Source of the DNA: Antitrichia curtipendula | Lineage: Eukaryota > Streptophyta > Bryopsida > Hypnales > Leucodontaceae | Assembly (NCBI GenBank): GCA_951230915.1 | Contig: OX579636.1 | Location: forward strand, 40,117,912 to 40,181,911 | Direction: 5' to 3' | DNA: 64,000 nucleotides | Part shown: in pieces, positions 35,862-49,284 of the stretch | Position numbering within the stretch: the first letter of the stretch is position 1 | Layout: each line of letters starts with the position of its first letter | The notes under the pieces: model-generated | The model's input: only the letters and a program-made list of their open reading frames with translations | Told to the model about the DNA's origin: nothing | Databases searched by the model: none | Made by a program: the position numbers and the translations under genes

Positions 35862-38800
35862 CTTCGCAAGCTCTTTGAAGAAATCCTGAGGGAGCAAACC
35901 CTAATTGGAACCCTAGCTCCTGCAAAACCTGAAAACCAGCAACAACCCCAGAGGAACGAGATCAATACTCAGTTTCAGCGAATTTCAGGTTTAGCATTCA
36001 GGAACATCATCTCCATCAATGCAAATATCCACACACTTCGATCACAAACAGGAACCCTCGGAAGAAAACGCCGTTCGAATAGAGACTTGTGTGCGTAATC
36101 GTCAGTGTTTCTCAAGAAAAGGAAACGATACAGTGCAAGAAATTGAAGACATAGAAAAGGGGGAGGCAAACATACCAGTGAATTCGTAAGCTTGTTTTTG
36201 ACCTGGAGAACGCGAAATGGCGAAGCGAGAGAGAAGAAAACACGAGTTCATGGGGGGGAGTGATTGCCAAGGAAGAAGAAGTCGATGAAAACGATCTTCA
36301 TCCTCAACTGTGTAAACAACTCTGTTCATCCACTTCTTTCCAAGAGGTTATTACTGCTCCCAGAATACATAACCGGTTGTTGACTTTTTAATGCTAATGT
36401 GGCACCATCCCATTGGCAACCTTAGATCATGAAGATCAAAGGTTGTGATTGGAAAATGTACAACCGGTTATGTACAATAACCTATTCGCCGCTAGCGCGG
36501 CTCATTGGTTATCTAATACATATACGATAATTTGTAGCAATGCTATAACCGTGTCTGACATGGGCTATCTCCATAAATTACCATATATTACCATATAAAG
36601 TGCCCAATAAATTTTGGGAAAAAGGGTGGAACTATGCATAAATTTTTTTTGTCTAGTAGAGTGCAACTTGCGACAAGTGTACTAATTTAGTGTATTTGGA
36701 GGGCTAATTACCATCAATAGTATTGGCTGAAATTGCAAATGGCTTTGAGAGTTTGTGAAAAAATAGCGATTTCTTTGTGTGTTGATTGCCTTTGTTGCTC
36801 ATGCCAAGTCCAAAACCATTGCTCATAAACAACAAAGCATTGTTTACAAACAACAAGCCAACACTTACAACCATGTCACAAACAATGAACGAATTCAACA
36901 AATTGAACCTGTAAATGATCAAACAATGAACTAGCTAAAGCAAACAAATTCAACTGATCTTTCAATCCGCTCTCAATTGAATTAAACAACCAAAACAAGT
37001 TGAACAAATCTCTTAATTGAATCAAGTCAATATCTCAGTTCAACAAACAATGCATCATTGCTCACACCAATGCCAATACTCACAAATAATGAACCAAATA
37101 ATCCAAATACCCACAAAATTCACAGCAGATCTGCACACAACAAAGCAAGAACTGAAAACATTAAGTGAAAACAAGCCACACACTCACAAGTATCACTAGC
37201 AAGGGAATCAAATCCTTCTTTCTACAAGAGCTAGGCTACCCAATTTTGCAGTACTAGTGATCTATACACACCACAAAACAAACAAACAACATTAAAAGCA
37301 AAAATTAGAGTGAAGGTTATATTAGAGAAGGCTCCTTGTTGTCCCGCACTCCATGTTCCACAAGTTTATATTGCAAAGCACGTCCCACTACACATCTTCA
37401 ACGTCAAGGAAAACAAACAGCCTTGAAGTCCAAAGCCAACAAAATTTGATGAGAATTAAGAATTTTGAAGGGGAGAGGATATTGAAAATAGCCAGAGATT
37501 AAACATCTCTATGGCAACCCACTTTCATTGCACTTTTCTAAGACTCAATGGCAACATTATAAGGAAAATTCTCCAACAAGTAATATTTGTAGCCAAATAT
37601 GCGAATTACCATCGGCAAGTACTTGCCCAATCTATTCCGCTAGCAAAATTTCAAAAAATTGAGGGTAGAAAAGCACCGCTCATCTTCCTCCAATCCCAAC
37701 GCAAACAAACCAATTTCTTCTAGCTCAAAGTATTCAGAATTTTTTTCTTCAAGTGCCCAAATTGGGAAAGGCCATGCCAAACTTGAATGACTAGATTTAT
37801 GTAGGTAGCTAAAGCATAGGCACCTTCATAGTTAGTTCTCATGGTTACTTTAAAACAAACCCTGTTGATTGTCCAAATTAGCACCAAATAGCATCACATG
37901 GGCGGTGTACAAGGTTCTTCCTTTCTATAAAGGCAACCCTACATTCAATAATCTTAGATGAAAATAGAACTTCTTAAGCACATTCAAATGGTGATTAAAA
38001 CTCTTTTCAACCTTGATTGCTTCTAATATTGCGGGTATATGATGCCAAAGGCATCCAATAATTCTTGTTGCGAAAGCACCTCTCTAGTTCATCCAAGAGT
38101 GATTGAGCAATTTTTGCCAGACTACAAAGGAGATTGAAGTTAGTGAACATTGGTGGTATTCAAAGCCTAGAAGACTGAAAGACCCTCAAAATAAACCGTA
38201 GAGTAATAGACTGTAAGAACACTCAGTTCAAAGCCAGGTAGACTAGAAGCCCCTTTTAAATACAATGAGAAATTGCAAGTACACTTCAGTTTGCTACTCA
38301 CATTGTCTACCTACTTCACAAATAACAAACATTGAAAGAAAAAAAATGGAATGCAAAATTTTAAATCCCAACCCTAAGTTGCCGCTACCAAAGTCTGTAC
38401 TACTTATATTGCCGACAAGAATTAGTGAATTTCAAAATGAAATACCAAAGCAACAACAACAAAACCTCAACGAAACAATAGAGTCAAACATTGAAACAAA
38501 CTCAGACATTGAAACAGGAACTAAGATTGGCACTTTCTCCAAGATCAAAATATCAAAATTCAAGCACTAAGGCCAAAAGGAATAGACTACAAGAGTATTT
38601 AAGCAAACCAAAAAAATAGGAAGCAAGAGCAATTAAAAACAATTGAAAACCCAAAAATGGGGAATAAAGTCACCAAACTTGCAGACTACAACTAAATATT
38701 TCTTTGCGTGCATAGGAAATCCTCCTCCGTGATAAAGAGGTGGTTGCTTGTAATTTTGCAATAACAACGTGCAAACACTTGGGCAATTCCAAAATTAAAG

Positions 38801-39168
38801 ATAAGGTGGAAATCACCTTATTCCTCCATCTTCCTCCACTCCATTAGAATTTCAACACAAGTGAGAGAAATTAACTGTTGGTAATGGTGGAACTTTGTTG
38901 TCATGAATTTTATGGTGTCATCTATAAACATTTTGGCCAAATCGGCTTGACAAACTTTTATGGATTATATAAAGTCATAGATGAAAATGCCATGAGATTG
39001 TGACAATTTTATCAAACAATGAATTGCATTCAACATCAAAATGAAGCATGCAAGAAAAAGAAAAACTTCAATATCAAAGAGGTATTCATAGTTGCCAACA
39101 ACAAAGAGTGACCTTTTTGGACAGCAATGCATACATCCACACCTATTTTAACTACAAGGATTTTGTAT
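35862..39168. other. PBF1 upstream region and unrecognised intergenic DNA
   Basis: 35862-36350 is the PBF1 5' side. A perfect 15-bp inverted pair lies at 36366-36474. 36500-39160 contains no gene I can support; it is A/C-rich on the plus strand with only short frames (for example 38265-38570), none with a family signature. Confidence 0.45.
36366..36474. repeat. 109-bp segment with perfect 15-bp inverted ends upstream of PBF1
   Basis: TACATAACCGGTTGT (36366-36380) is the exact reverse complement of 36460-36474. Each arm contains the palindrome AACCGGTT. The separation suits either a miniature transposon or a hairpin. No target duplication is evident. Confidence 0.8.
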
Positions 39169-40290
39169 TCAACCATGATCTGTTTGGGCGGGACTACACA
39201 TTGAGACCCATTGTGTCCCTACATTCTTGACCATCTTATTGCCCTTAAATTCCATCAGATCTGCAAGCTTTTGCAACTTAGTGTATTGCTTGTGGTTGCA
39301 ACAAAAGTAAAAGTACAACGATTGGCAAAAGGCCTTGAAGTGGGAGATTATGGAATAGTTAGATAAAGTTTCTACCACCAAGTTGATTTGGTGACTAGCA
39401 TAGCTTACTCCAAGGACGGGACCCATTTCTCACGAATCTGGGTAGACATCCTAGTTTTTGGTCCCCAAACGCTTAAACATGCTCATTGTGTTTGCTCCAA
39501 ATGAAACTAGCTTACTAACAATTTGTTATCATGTAAATTCCCCCTCGCCTAGCAATGCATGTATGACCACGTTAGTGAAATGATTTGTCGTGTCATAGAC
39601 AAACATGTATGAGAGATGAAGCAAATGCGAGATTTGCTTCCAAGAATCCACTATATAGACATGAACCTTGACCCAAAAAGTGTTGTCTATCACAGTCACT
39701 TCATCTATGTTAATAAAAACAAACCTAGCATTTCGGACTAGAACCTAGAGGGCAAAAAGCACACAACCATGAAGGTGTTCCGCCAACTTCCAATTGGACT
39801 TTTTAGACTAGTGCTTTCTAGGGATGTTTTTTGATTTTCAAGTGCCTCAATAAATATTACTTGCGCTCATAGTCACACATGAGACAACCATAATTGAGAA
39901 CTTGAAACAAAGTAGAGAATTGAATTCCTTTCTAGTTGGTTTTGCGCATCAAGCTAGCCATGAGTTGATCTGCAATGATGTTGTCTAGCCGTCGCTTGCC
40001 TATAATTTGGTAAATTGTAAATGCTTGTAGTCCTGCTCGATGTAAGTCTCTCCCTTCTTGAGATGTCGAAAAGGATCTTTATTACTCTTGTAGGTCCTCT
40101 TGCCTACATGTTTCTCCAAGCTATTGCCTTTTGGGACCATAATCTTTTGTCTCCCGCTAACATTACTACAACTCTTGTACACAATCCCTATCAAGTTGCT
40201 TATAGCATTGAGCTTGCCTTCAGCCCATTGGAAAGGGGTTGAAAACATCTTTCCAACGGTATATTACATGTTCCAAAATTCCAAAAATTT
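39169..40290 (-). pseudogene. Decayed hAT-like transposase (DUF4371 / TTF-zinc-finger type)
   Basis: This is a relic of a DNA transposase. Reading the minus strand from 40248 downward, fragments appear in the order usual for this plant transposase family: NSLEKHVGKRTYK and KKGETYIEQDYKHLQ (N-terminal region); then, after stops, a piece around 39640-39720 resembling the catalytic start (INIDEVTVIDNTFW, VHVYIVDSW); then 39169-39426 with YASHQINLVVETLS, LQKLADLMEFKGNK and KNVGTQWVSMCSPA. Multiple stops and frame changes separate them, and the C-terminal dimerisation domain is not found. No terminal inverted repeats were located. Assignment rests on motif resemblance, so the superfamily is likely and the exact clade is not known. 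Confidence 0.65.
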
Positions 40291-41339
40291 TAGTGGAAAA
40301 TCTAGAAAGAAGTTGACTACAGTTGTTTGCAGTGTGTATAGGACTATGGATAAAAGAACCGCACTTGATTTTGAGTGCGGTCTTTCTTTTACAAACTTTT
40401 GTTATAGTGATAGCAACGCAAACATAACAAACACTAAAGCATGCGAACAATACTACAAAACCAAAGCAAATAAGCAGGAATTTTAACACAAATTTCAAAT
40501 TCAAAGCCAAGTGCGGATAGGAATTCGGATTCATAGAAAGCAGTCAAAGCACGTCTCTTTGAGAAAGCGTGTACTCTAGGTCAAGGCTGATTGATTGAAT
40601 GCTGCAAAAGTTTAAACCCCCTCGAATATGCATATTTCAAAATCAAAACCAAACAAACTCTCTGTAATACAAGCACTGCACGACTCGCTCCTGAAGTTGT
40701 ATTTCTAAAATTCATTCAATGTAGGCAACCTCTAGTTCTACATTGGAGTGAATGCGTGAGACTAATGACAATTCCTCTCAAACGTCTCTCAATCTTTACA
40801 CCGCCAAGAAATTGAGCAAGTGGTGCTTTTGATTTCTAAAATTGGTGCGTCTACATTGAAAGCACAACAAGCAAGAGAAGAATCCATCCCAGAATCAATT
40901 CAAATCAATTCAAAACACATTGAGTGCAGCATTGCAAATACATACAATTATTATTGAAAACTTTGCTGATCATTTGGAATGTAGGAGATGACGTTCTACT
41001 AAACTTTGGTTGTTGAGGAGGAAGACAAGTGACAAGTTTGATGTGACATAGACAGCCCAGATAGAACCCCCACAACTAATCATCGATGGTCCAGGTACGT
41101 TTTCTACTAATTCTATTTCCGCGGATGAGCGGATGAAAACAAAAACCAAATTGGATGAAATTGCATTTTTGCAACCTACTATCTGTCAAGGTGAGAAAAC
41201 GTGCTCAAGCCTCAATTTTAGACCTGATTTCTACAATATACATTTAGTACATGAGAAATCTAGATAAAACTCGAGCAATTTTTAGTCACTTTGGGAAATA
41301 CTGCTGCCGAACAGACTTGTTCTACTATTGTGCCTAACC

Positions 41340-41922
41340 CTTAAGTGGTTTGACGTCCAATTTATGGATGATCAATATATTCATGTTCTTGTTTCTTTCT
41401 TGGTGTTGCTTGGATGAAAGTCATTCTAATTTGTAGAGATATTGTATTAAGTTCTTATCCTATCTATTGGTTGGATTTGGTACTACTAGAATTCATCTTT
41501 TTCTAAAATTACAAATGTAGGAATATGTCAAGTGATTGGCCAAGCCAAAATTGCATTGATTCTAGTTTAAAACTAGATTTGCAAAAATGAGATTATAGAT
41601 GTAAAAAATACAAAAATTTCAAAAAATCACCATGCCAAGAGAACCTCCTTTCAAATCCATTCCAACAAGTTTTACTCCAAAAATAATAATATTTTGCTTG
41701 CAATTGAATTTTGAAGCCATTTTAAAATTTTCCTTTTCAAAATTGATTTCATAAAAAAATATTGGTGATAGCATTGGTGAATCTAACTGTACGGATGGAA
41801 TCTAAAATTCAAAACCTACAACTTTCATTTGTGTATCAATTCTAAAATATTCTTCCAAATAATACTTTATAATGATTTTTTCCAAATTGTCAATTTTGGA
41901 GAAGACTTTGGACGTTTAGGAG
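41340..41922 (+). mobile_element. Possible TTAA-family element, short form, decayed
   Basis: The right end TTTAGGAG is followed by TTAA (41923-41926). The left end is CTAA (41336-41339) then CCCTTAAGTGG. Length 583 bp matches the 568/579-bp class, but the interior shows only weak similarity to the clear copies. Confidence 0.35.
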
Positions 41923-42650
41923 TTAACCCTTAATATTTTACAAATATTTACAAAAGACACTACTATATTGGGTAGTCAAGGTTGGCAAAAAGTATTTTTG
42001 AATTTTTTTGGGTAAATTTTTTTGTTCAAAACAAAACTGAATGGAGAAAAAAATGAATCTTACAAAATATTTTATTTTTCAACATTTATTGAATCACTTT
42101 CTTCAACTCTGTTTTAGTTATTTGGTAGGAAATGTTAATCTTGACTACCAATAATCCGTGAACTAAATAAGCTTAAGACATTGTCTAGTGCATGTATCAT
42201 CATCTAGGAATTGTATAAGTCTAATTTATTGTCTAGGACTTATGTTATCATCTCAAAATTGGATAACTCTAATGCAATGTCTAGTACATTTGTCTTCCTT
42301 TGGAAGCTATCTAACTCTAGTTCACTTATCATTCAAATAGACATTTAACTCAAGTGTATAAATCCTTCATTCAAAGATCTATTTAAAGGCAATCTTCCCT
42401 TATACACTAACTACAACAAAGTATATTAGAGCATGTCTTGTCATTAATTAGTTCGTTTATTAATGGCATTATCCATAAAGATATTATCAAGGTTCATGAC
42501 AATTAGTTATAATATTTAGCAAATGTATTGACATTTATAATATTGACTCAACATATGGTGTCAACGATACTAAATATAATTTTAGCATAGTTCTAATGTT
42601 GGACCAAACAATCATTGCAATTTTAATACCATTTGGGCTTGGTTACTAAA

Positions 42651-43126
42651 AGCATCTCCACCAGTTCGCATCACAAGGGATGTATGACACAGTGATGAAG
42701 TGTGTCAGTCACTTGCAAGGGGCTGTAAAATTATTGGGCCCCCACCAACACCTGTTAGTTGAGAGCTTTTTCCACAAAACAAGGCGCAATTTGTAATGAG
42801 CACTAGAGTTCAATGAAGACTTAGCTTGTCATGCAATGTTGGGCTGCAAGCAAGAAAAAAACTAAGTGCTCTAAACACAAAAGGATTAGGTCTGTTGTGC
42901 CATTGTGGTGCCCACTTCTCCTATCGACCTTGAGGCACTATATAAATTCCCAGTCTGCAAGTTTGGCATACCACAAGTCAAAACATGATGGCCCTAATAT
43001 AGCTTTAAATGTGGGGAGCAGTTTGTAGCACAACTTACATGGAAAAATAACAAAGGCTACAACTTCTAGGATGCAAGAAATTCCCTAGGCATGCCAAATC
43101 ATTTGGAATGCCCCTATGGAGATGCT
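42651..43126. mobile_element. 476-bp element with AGCATCTCCA inverted ends
   Basis: AGCATCTCCA (42651-42660) is inverted at 43117-43126 (TGGAGATGCT). Such ends are common on miniature inverted-repeat elements in plant genomes. The interior is less AT-rich than the flanks and has no long frame. No convincing target duplication was found. Confidence 0.55.
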
Positions 43127-44468
43127 CTAATAGCTTTTAACTACTATTAGAATACATTATTATACAAGTAACATGCTACCTAAGTTAATTCATCTAGTAC
43201 ACCTTATAGAAATAATACTAGTTTGTAAATTATAAATATTTTCATGGTGCACTAATATGTGAGTTTACAATAATTTAGATAAATTAATATAATGTGGTGT
43301 ACATCACATTTACACTATTTCAAATAGTATGGTTGTCATCCAAAATTCATCTACTTTTATTGGACCTTTCAGTAATACAAAACTAACCCCATGTTTACAT
43401 TTTCTATGATTTCATGTAGATAATCCTCTGCTATAGATTGTTAAAATGTGTGAAATCTTACTAAAATGATAGATTTTAACAAGTTTAACAAAAATCTATC
43501 AATAAAAAAAACATGAATCAAATTGAATAAGGCTCTCTTGACAATTTCTTGTAATAATTTATCTCTTGTAACACATTTTAAACAAGTTCAAAATAAAATT
43601 TCAGATAACACAAAAGGAGGAAATGGAAGTACTGAAGGATCTTAGTGAAAAATGGAATTTGGTGCATCGGGCATTTTGGGAGTTTAAAAGTGGTATCAAA
43701 TGTCAGTCACACATTTTGAATTCAATATTAGGTCCAATACTCCCAAATAATCTTATTTACACCTCCATGCACAGTTGTTGCCACATAATGTTAAGTTTGG
43801 TGTTTGAGCCAATTATCACTACTTGATTAGGGAGTTATATGAGTTATAAGAGTTATAAACCATAATCTTTTTTTTTTTTATACACCCTTAGTTAGACCAA
43901 CCAAAAAGTTAAGCATAAATGTTTTGATTAAGTACTCAAACTTGACATTATGTCCCATAATGCTCTCAAACCACCTAGCTCTCATGTACTATCTATTCCA
44001 TAACCACCAATATTTTGTAATGCCAATTGTACAAAATATCGTACTTTCAAAAATTTTATCCACACATCTAATAATGGATCAAGTGTAAAACGAAAACGCA
44101 TAAAACCATCAAAATAAGCAATTCAACATAGTTGGAAGCACCTTTTTTAGAAAAGAATATTTTTGTAGTATTAGCAAACTGAAAATCATGAATTTAAAAA
44201 AAAAAAAATAGGATTGTACTTTCTATGAATTATCAAAGTCAAACTCCCTAGGTCACTAATCATCATATAACTTGGTCCTAAAACCAAAATCTAGATAAAT
44301 TAGCAGCCAACAATTGTAGTTAAATATGGGAACAATTTAATGATATTTTGAGGGACATGAAGACAGTTTTGGATGTTTTCACTTTAGTAGAAAACTAAAA
44401 ATGTAAATTGTTGTTCCATTACAAGTGAAGTTGATATCACTCTTTGCAATGAATTTATATCTCCTTAG

Positions 44469-45331
44469 CCCCTAAAGTCCCAAGGCCATTTTTTTTGTCA
44501 AAAATGACTCAAAACTACCTGTTTTGGTGCGCTCATCTAAAAAAACAGAAAAAATGTATTTTTTAGAATCTAACAATTCAATCTTGTAGTTCACTTGTCT
44601 CAAATCATGTAGTAAGAATTTCATAAAGTTTGACCTTAGAAATTGAAAAATATTAGTAGTCAAAGTTAGAAAAAATTATATTTTTGGACATTGACATGCA
44701 GTTTCAAATGACTTTGACCGCCATTTGTGGAAAAATTTTGCATTACAAAACTTGAATTTTAATTTTTTGGTATTGAAAAATTGGATCAAAAGTATAGGAA
44801 TTAAAAAACAAACCAAACAAACTTGATTTTCATTCTTTAATGTCTCTAATATGAGATTGAAACATTATCATCCCAACGGTGAGATTATTTTAGCAAGCAA
44901 AGTGAACCTTTTCAAACAATTTTTTTGAAAAGTTGTGAAAATTATATTAAAAAATGAACCCTATAAGGTTTTTTTTCAAGAAGATGATCTAATTACCCAA
45001 AAAATAAGATTGCCATAACTTTCAGATAACAAATTGAAAAGGAATGAATCAAAGCTTCCCATATAGATAAAATTACAATCTATGAGAAGAAGAAAAATTG
45101 TAATTAAAAAAGAAAAAATTGTATGAGGAGGTTTCTTGTCATTGCACCGAAAAAAAGGACCTTTTGTGTCATAACTTTTGCTCCCAGACATAGATGTAAA
45201 TAGAAATTATATATCCAAAAAGCTAATGTGTTTTTGTATCTTCACAAAAAAGTTTCAAAAAATCATGATGAATATTGAGGCCGTAGGAGCCTGCTCAAAA
45301 TCCATTTTGTCCCCCAATGGGACCTTAGGGG
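44469..45331 (+). mobile_element. TTAA-family element, long form of the 5853/50366 type
   Basis: The left end is CCCCTAAAG preceded by TTAG (44465-44468). The right end is CCTTAGGGG followed by TGAA. Both flanks look like mutated TTAA. Length is 863 bp. The first 230 bp follow the 5853 and 50366 copies (GTCAAAAATGACTCAAAAC, ATCATGTAGTAAGAATTTC). The middle carries extra sequence absent from the short copies. Confidence 0.62.
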
Positions 45332-45509
45332 TGAAGAGATAGTTTAGATCTGTAGGGCCAAAACTTTTGACAATCACCACGTATCACAATGTTCACTACA
45401 GAATGAGATACCTTTATTAAGGTAGAAATTGATGAGAAAACTCAATGTATGGTAATATTCCCGAAAGGATCCTCTTTACACTACTTACGCCATTCCTCAC
45501 AAGAGTGAA

Positions 45510-48500
45510 TCAATTTTTCTCAGGTTTCTTCACGCAGTTTAGTCTCTCCTTAAAATCTGCCGCCATCAGAGGAAGGCCCTCACGCAATGTCACCTGACAA
45601 TAAGTGGAACATTGGAAGAAATAATAAACGTCACAAGAACTTAATGAAACGCAGTGACTTACAAATTGCTCTAACATAAAACATTCCAACACGAAGCTAT
45701 GTTACTCAAAAAGGCTGTGCCCCCTTCGTAGTGCAGCTACAAAGCTACAAAAAGCTCTGCAGCTTTGTTTCATGGTTAAGCTGCACTGCAGATGTACCTT
45801 ATTTAATGTCAGGGACTAGAGTTCAGTTATCAAATAGCAATCACAAAACTTAAGAACCTACTCAAACTCTCTTACTTTATAGCAGATGTAGCTTGTGTTG
45901 ATGCAACGCCTCTCCTTCGGTCCACAGCCAATAATTGAAGTTAAGAGTTAAAAGCTCACCTTGGGCTCCCATCCAAGAAGCTTGGTGGCCTTGGTAATGT
46001 CTGGTTTGCGCTTGCGAGGGTCATCAGGAGTGTTCTCAACAATTTTGGTCTGTATAGAAGGCTCAATCAACTGCGTTTCCATCCACCAACCCAGAAAATC
46101 ATTATTAGAAATCCAGAGGACAACTAAGCTGCAAATCTGCCATAAGACAAAATAGAATAGCTGCCATGCTGCCAAGAATCCTAGGATTACAGATATAAGA
46201 TATTGGACAAACTTAACCATCTGGCCATATCCAAAATTCATAATGAGTTTTGGGACACCGGATGTTGTGTTCTAAAGTTTGAGTTCTAAGTACTACCTCC
46301 CTCACTGCGTCAGCAAGCTCCAACATTGTAAATTCCCCTGTTCCATATGAAAAGTCCACAAAATTTAATTGATGTCTCTGCAAGCAATTACATACGAAAC
46401 TTTAACAGAAATAACCGTGCTCGGAGATCGCGTGTATGACTGCTTTTAGAAACACTTGAACAGAAAAGGTTTGCAAAGGAAAATCAATGAAACAATCCAC
46501 CAAAACTAGAGAGCACCTGGGTTGCCCAGATTGATTGGCCCAGTGTGCTCTCCATTCATCAGCCGGTACAGACCATCCACCTGCGCACAGCTACTACTTA
46601 GTCACAAACCGAACTCACAGACAGGTGCTTAAAAATACACGTTGCCATCAAGAACTGTAAAGACTTGAATTCAGAACATCAGACATGAAGAAATCGAGCA
46701 TCTACCATGTCAGAGACGTAGCAAAAACTACGAGTCTGGGTGCCCGGCGCCTGCACTGTCAGGGTCTCCCCTCTGCACAACCAAGAGATGCATCAGATAT
46801 CCAAATCCTTGACAAGTTCCAGTTTTTAAAAAAAGGAGCATGGGACATTAGGCATACATTTCCAGAAAAAATTATGTCAATCGTCTCGACTTCTAATGGA
46901 TCTACATAACTCTCGAGAAAATCAGAAGCACAAAAATTGAAGTCCTCATTTGGAGCAATAACTGAAAATAAATGTGTAGAAAGTCAGTACCTTAAAGCCT
47001 GAGCAATGAAATTGCTGACAACTCGTCCATCATCAATGTTCATGCGAGGTCCATAGGTGTTGAAAATTCGTGCTACACGGATTTCTGTCCCCACAGAATG
47101 GTCGATGACCAAGGCTCAAAATCTTTAGGTGCAGCTACCACATTTCAAGATGCATTTCAAGATGTCCATGGTACGTTCTGGATCCCAGTCACTATAGCAA
47201 GAACAAGACAACACGGAAACAATGCCTAAATCTTCCAGCCTTAGATATTATGTTTATGATAGCACATAAAAGGACAAAAGCGGAGAACATTGTACAAACT
47301 TATTGTGAAAGGCCACATCCACAGTATTAAGGACGCATACCAAGGCCATGCTGCCGATGGTAGTCGAACATAAGGGTCTCAGCAACACGTTTTCCCTCGT
47401 CATAACAGCTTCTGACTCCTACACAAGGGGAGAATCCAAGTTATCCTCTAAGGTTGAAGATGTAATCCATTTCTCTGTACGTGATAAAATGTATGATAAT
47501 ATGGAGTTGGCGATACTTGAGGAAATTAAATTTCATTTATTCAGTCCAATTCACTATCAAAATCGCCGATATCTGCAAAAGAAACTTTAAGAACTTTTTT
47601 TCTCAAAATTTTGATTTAAAATGAAGGTTGCTAATTTCTCTCGAGGAATAAGGCGCAGATCATTGTGCAGCATATTTGCACAAAAGTTCTACAGGCTGAA
47701 TTCAATTATGCAGCAACAGGTGTAACTTACCAATCGGGTTCACGTTTCCCCAATATTCCTCTGTTTGAGGATGCTCCAAAGGATCCCCATAAACTTCAGA
47801 CGTGGAAGTAAGAAGAATTCTGATACCACAAGTAATGAACATGAGCCACTAGTCGTAATCACTATCCATACAAACATCTGGAGATGGCAAATCATTTCAA
47901 ACAAAATGAACGACTAAGCGGTTATTGAAAACTCTAATTAGCTACACCTGAAGATGATAGTGAGGTTTATCTAAGATTGATTACCAATCAATTATGAACA
48001 AATTTAAGACGCAAAAAATGAAGAGTAGGAAAAAATTCACATACCTCGCTCCAACTCGTTTTGCGAGTCCAAGCATGTTGAGCGTACCCATCACATTTGT
48101 TTTGATGGTCTGCAAAATAACTGTCTTCAGGCTACTACCAGGAAACAAAGTCTCTTGAACTCAAATATGGGAACAAATAGCCAAGACGAATCATGTAGAG
48201 TTCACAGTTCACCTTCACAGGATTATACTTGTAGAAAATGGGAGAGGCAGGGCAAGCCAGATGGTAAATCTGGTCCACTTCAACCAATAGTGTCTCGGTC
48301 ACATCTGCAAACATGAGAAAACACGCAAAGGAATCAGGCGAAAAAGGCCACTTTCCAGAAATACAAGAGTGGATGTCACACAAATCGTTGAAACTGATTC
48401 AATAGGTTTACGGTGGCCTTAATCGAGTGTTAGATGTACTTTCTTTATGTACTGTAAGTATCACCGGACTCTGTTATCTCTAGCAAGCAATATACACTAA

Positions 48501-49284
48501 TTAATATGGACTCAGTCAGATGACCATAGTGTATAGCATGCGATGACATAGCCAGAGAGCAAAACGAGGAACGAGGACAAACCGTGTCGAATAAGCTCAA
48601 AGTCTGGATGACCAATCCATTTTTTCAAATTGTCCTTGGACCCTGAGAAGAAGTTATCAGCAACGATAACCTGCATGTTAAATAGGAAAAACATCTTTGT
48701 GAGACAATAACGTCGAAATAGACCCGGTGGTAGCCACATAAGCGTTCCTTATCAAAATAAAATAGCGGAGCATTCCATAGTCCAGTCACGACATCTTCAA
48801 ATTGTAAACTACTCCACTACTCTCCAATTTCCATTCCCAAAACATAACCAATTACAGTTTCTCTTTCGTTCCCTGAGAACTTGCATTCCATGTAAGCAAT
48901 CTGTCCTCAGCCAACTGAATAAACGTAACGAGACTATGCTCCAAGGCCTCTCAACCCTAAACCCCATCTTCGTCTCCAGAATTGAAATCTCCAACAAAAA
49001 CCTCACCTCAGTTTTCCCTTCCTGCATGAGCCGGTCGACCAAGTGAGACCCAATGAATCCAGCGCCTCCGGTAACCAAAATCCTCATCTTCGTCTGCATC
49101 AAAACAACAAAAACCTAATTCAGCAAACGCTTAAATCTGACAACAATTTACACAGATTTTCAATCAGGAACGAAAATACCTAAATGAAACCCCTTACCGT
49201 CGTCAACTTCGACAACCGAAACGGTGAAGGAGCAGGAGGCATCTTCGATGCACCATCCACATTCACTACCGCTGCTGCTGCCAT
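45510..49284 (-). CDS. UXS: UDP-glucuronic acid decarboxylase / UDP-xylose synthase, cytosolic type
   Basis: Converts UDP-glucuronate to UDP-xylose with bound NAD+, feeding xylan, xyloglucan and glycoprotein synthesis. Exons on the complement: 49198..49284, 49007..49093, 48583..48670, 48213..48304, 48045..48109, 47731..47819, 47341..47418, 46991..47084, 46706..46772, 46517..46580, 46297..46337, 45960..46070, 45510..45593; total 348 aa. An extended SDR fold is clear: dinucleotide loop [60 protein letters not shown], catalytic SCYDEGKR (Tyr/Lys pair), [58 protein letters not shown] and LGWEPKV. There is no transmembrane anchor before the Rossmann start, so this is the cytosolic rather than the Golgi isoform class. 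Length fits that class (about 340-360 aa). Confidence 0.96.

Larger units (their letters stand above)
40291..45509. other. AT-rich intergenic DNA with repeat elements
   Basis: No gene is seen. It holds a weak TTAA-family candidate (41340-41922), an inverted-repeat element with AGCATCTCCA ends (42651-43126) and a clear TTAA-family copy (44469-45331). A short hairpin at about 40352-40389 (AAAGAACCGCACT against AGTGCGGTCTTTC) is present. The remainder is unrecognised. Confidence 0.5.

Noticed and set aside
37730..38060. Possible copia retrotransposon fragment on the minus strand
   Set aside because: A few residues (such as a WH...GHL-like string) suggested it, but no frame or motif order could be sustained.
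40352..40389. Hairpin resembling a bacterial terminator (AAAGAACCGCACT / AGTGCGGTCTTTC)
   Set aside because: Bacterial-type termination is not expected in a nuclear genome; the hairpin lies just upstream of the dead transposase and has no assigned role.
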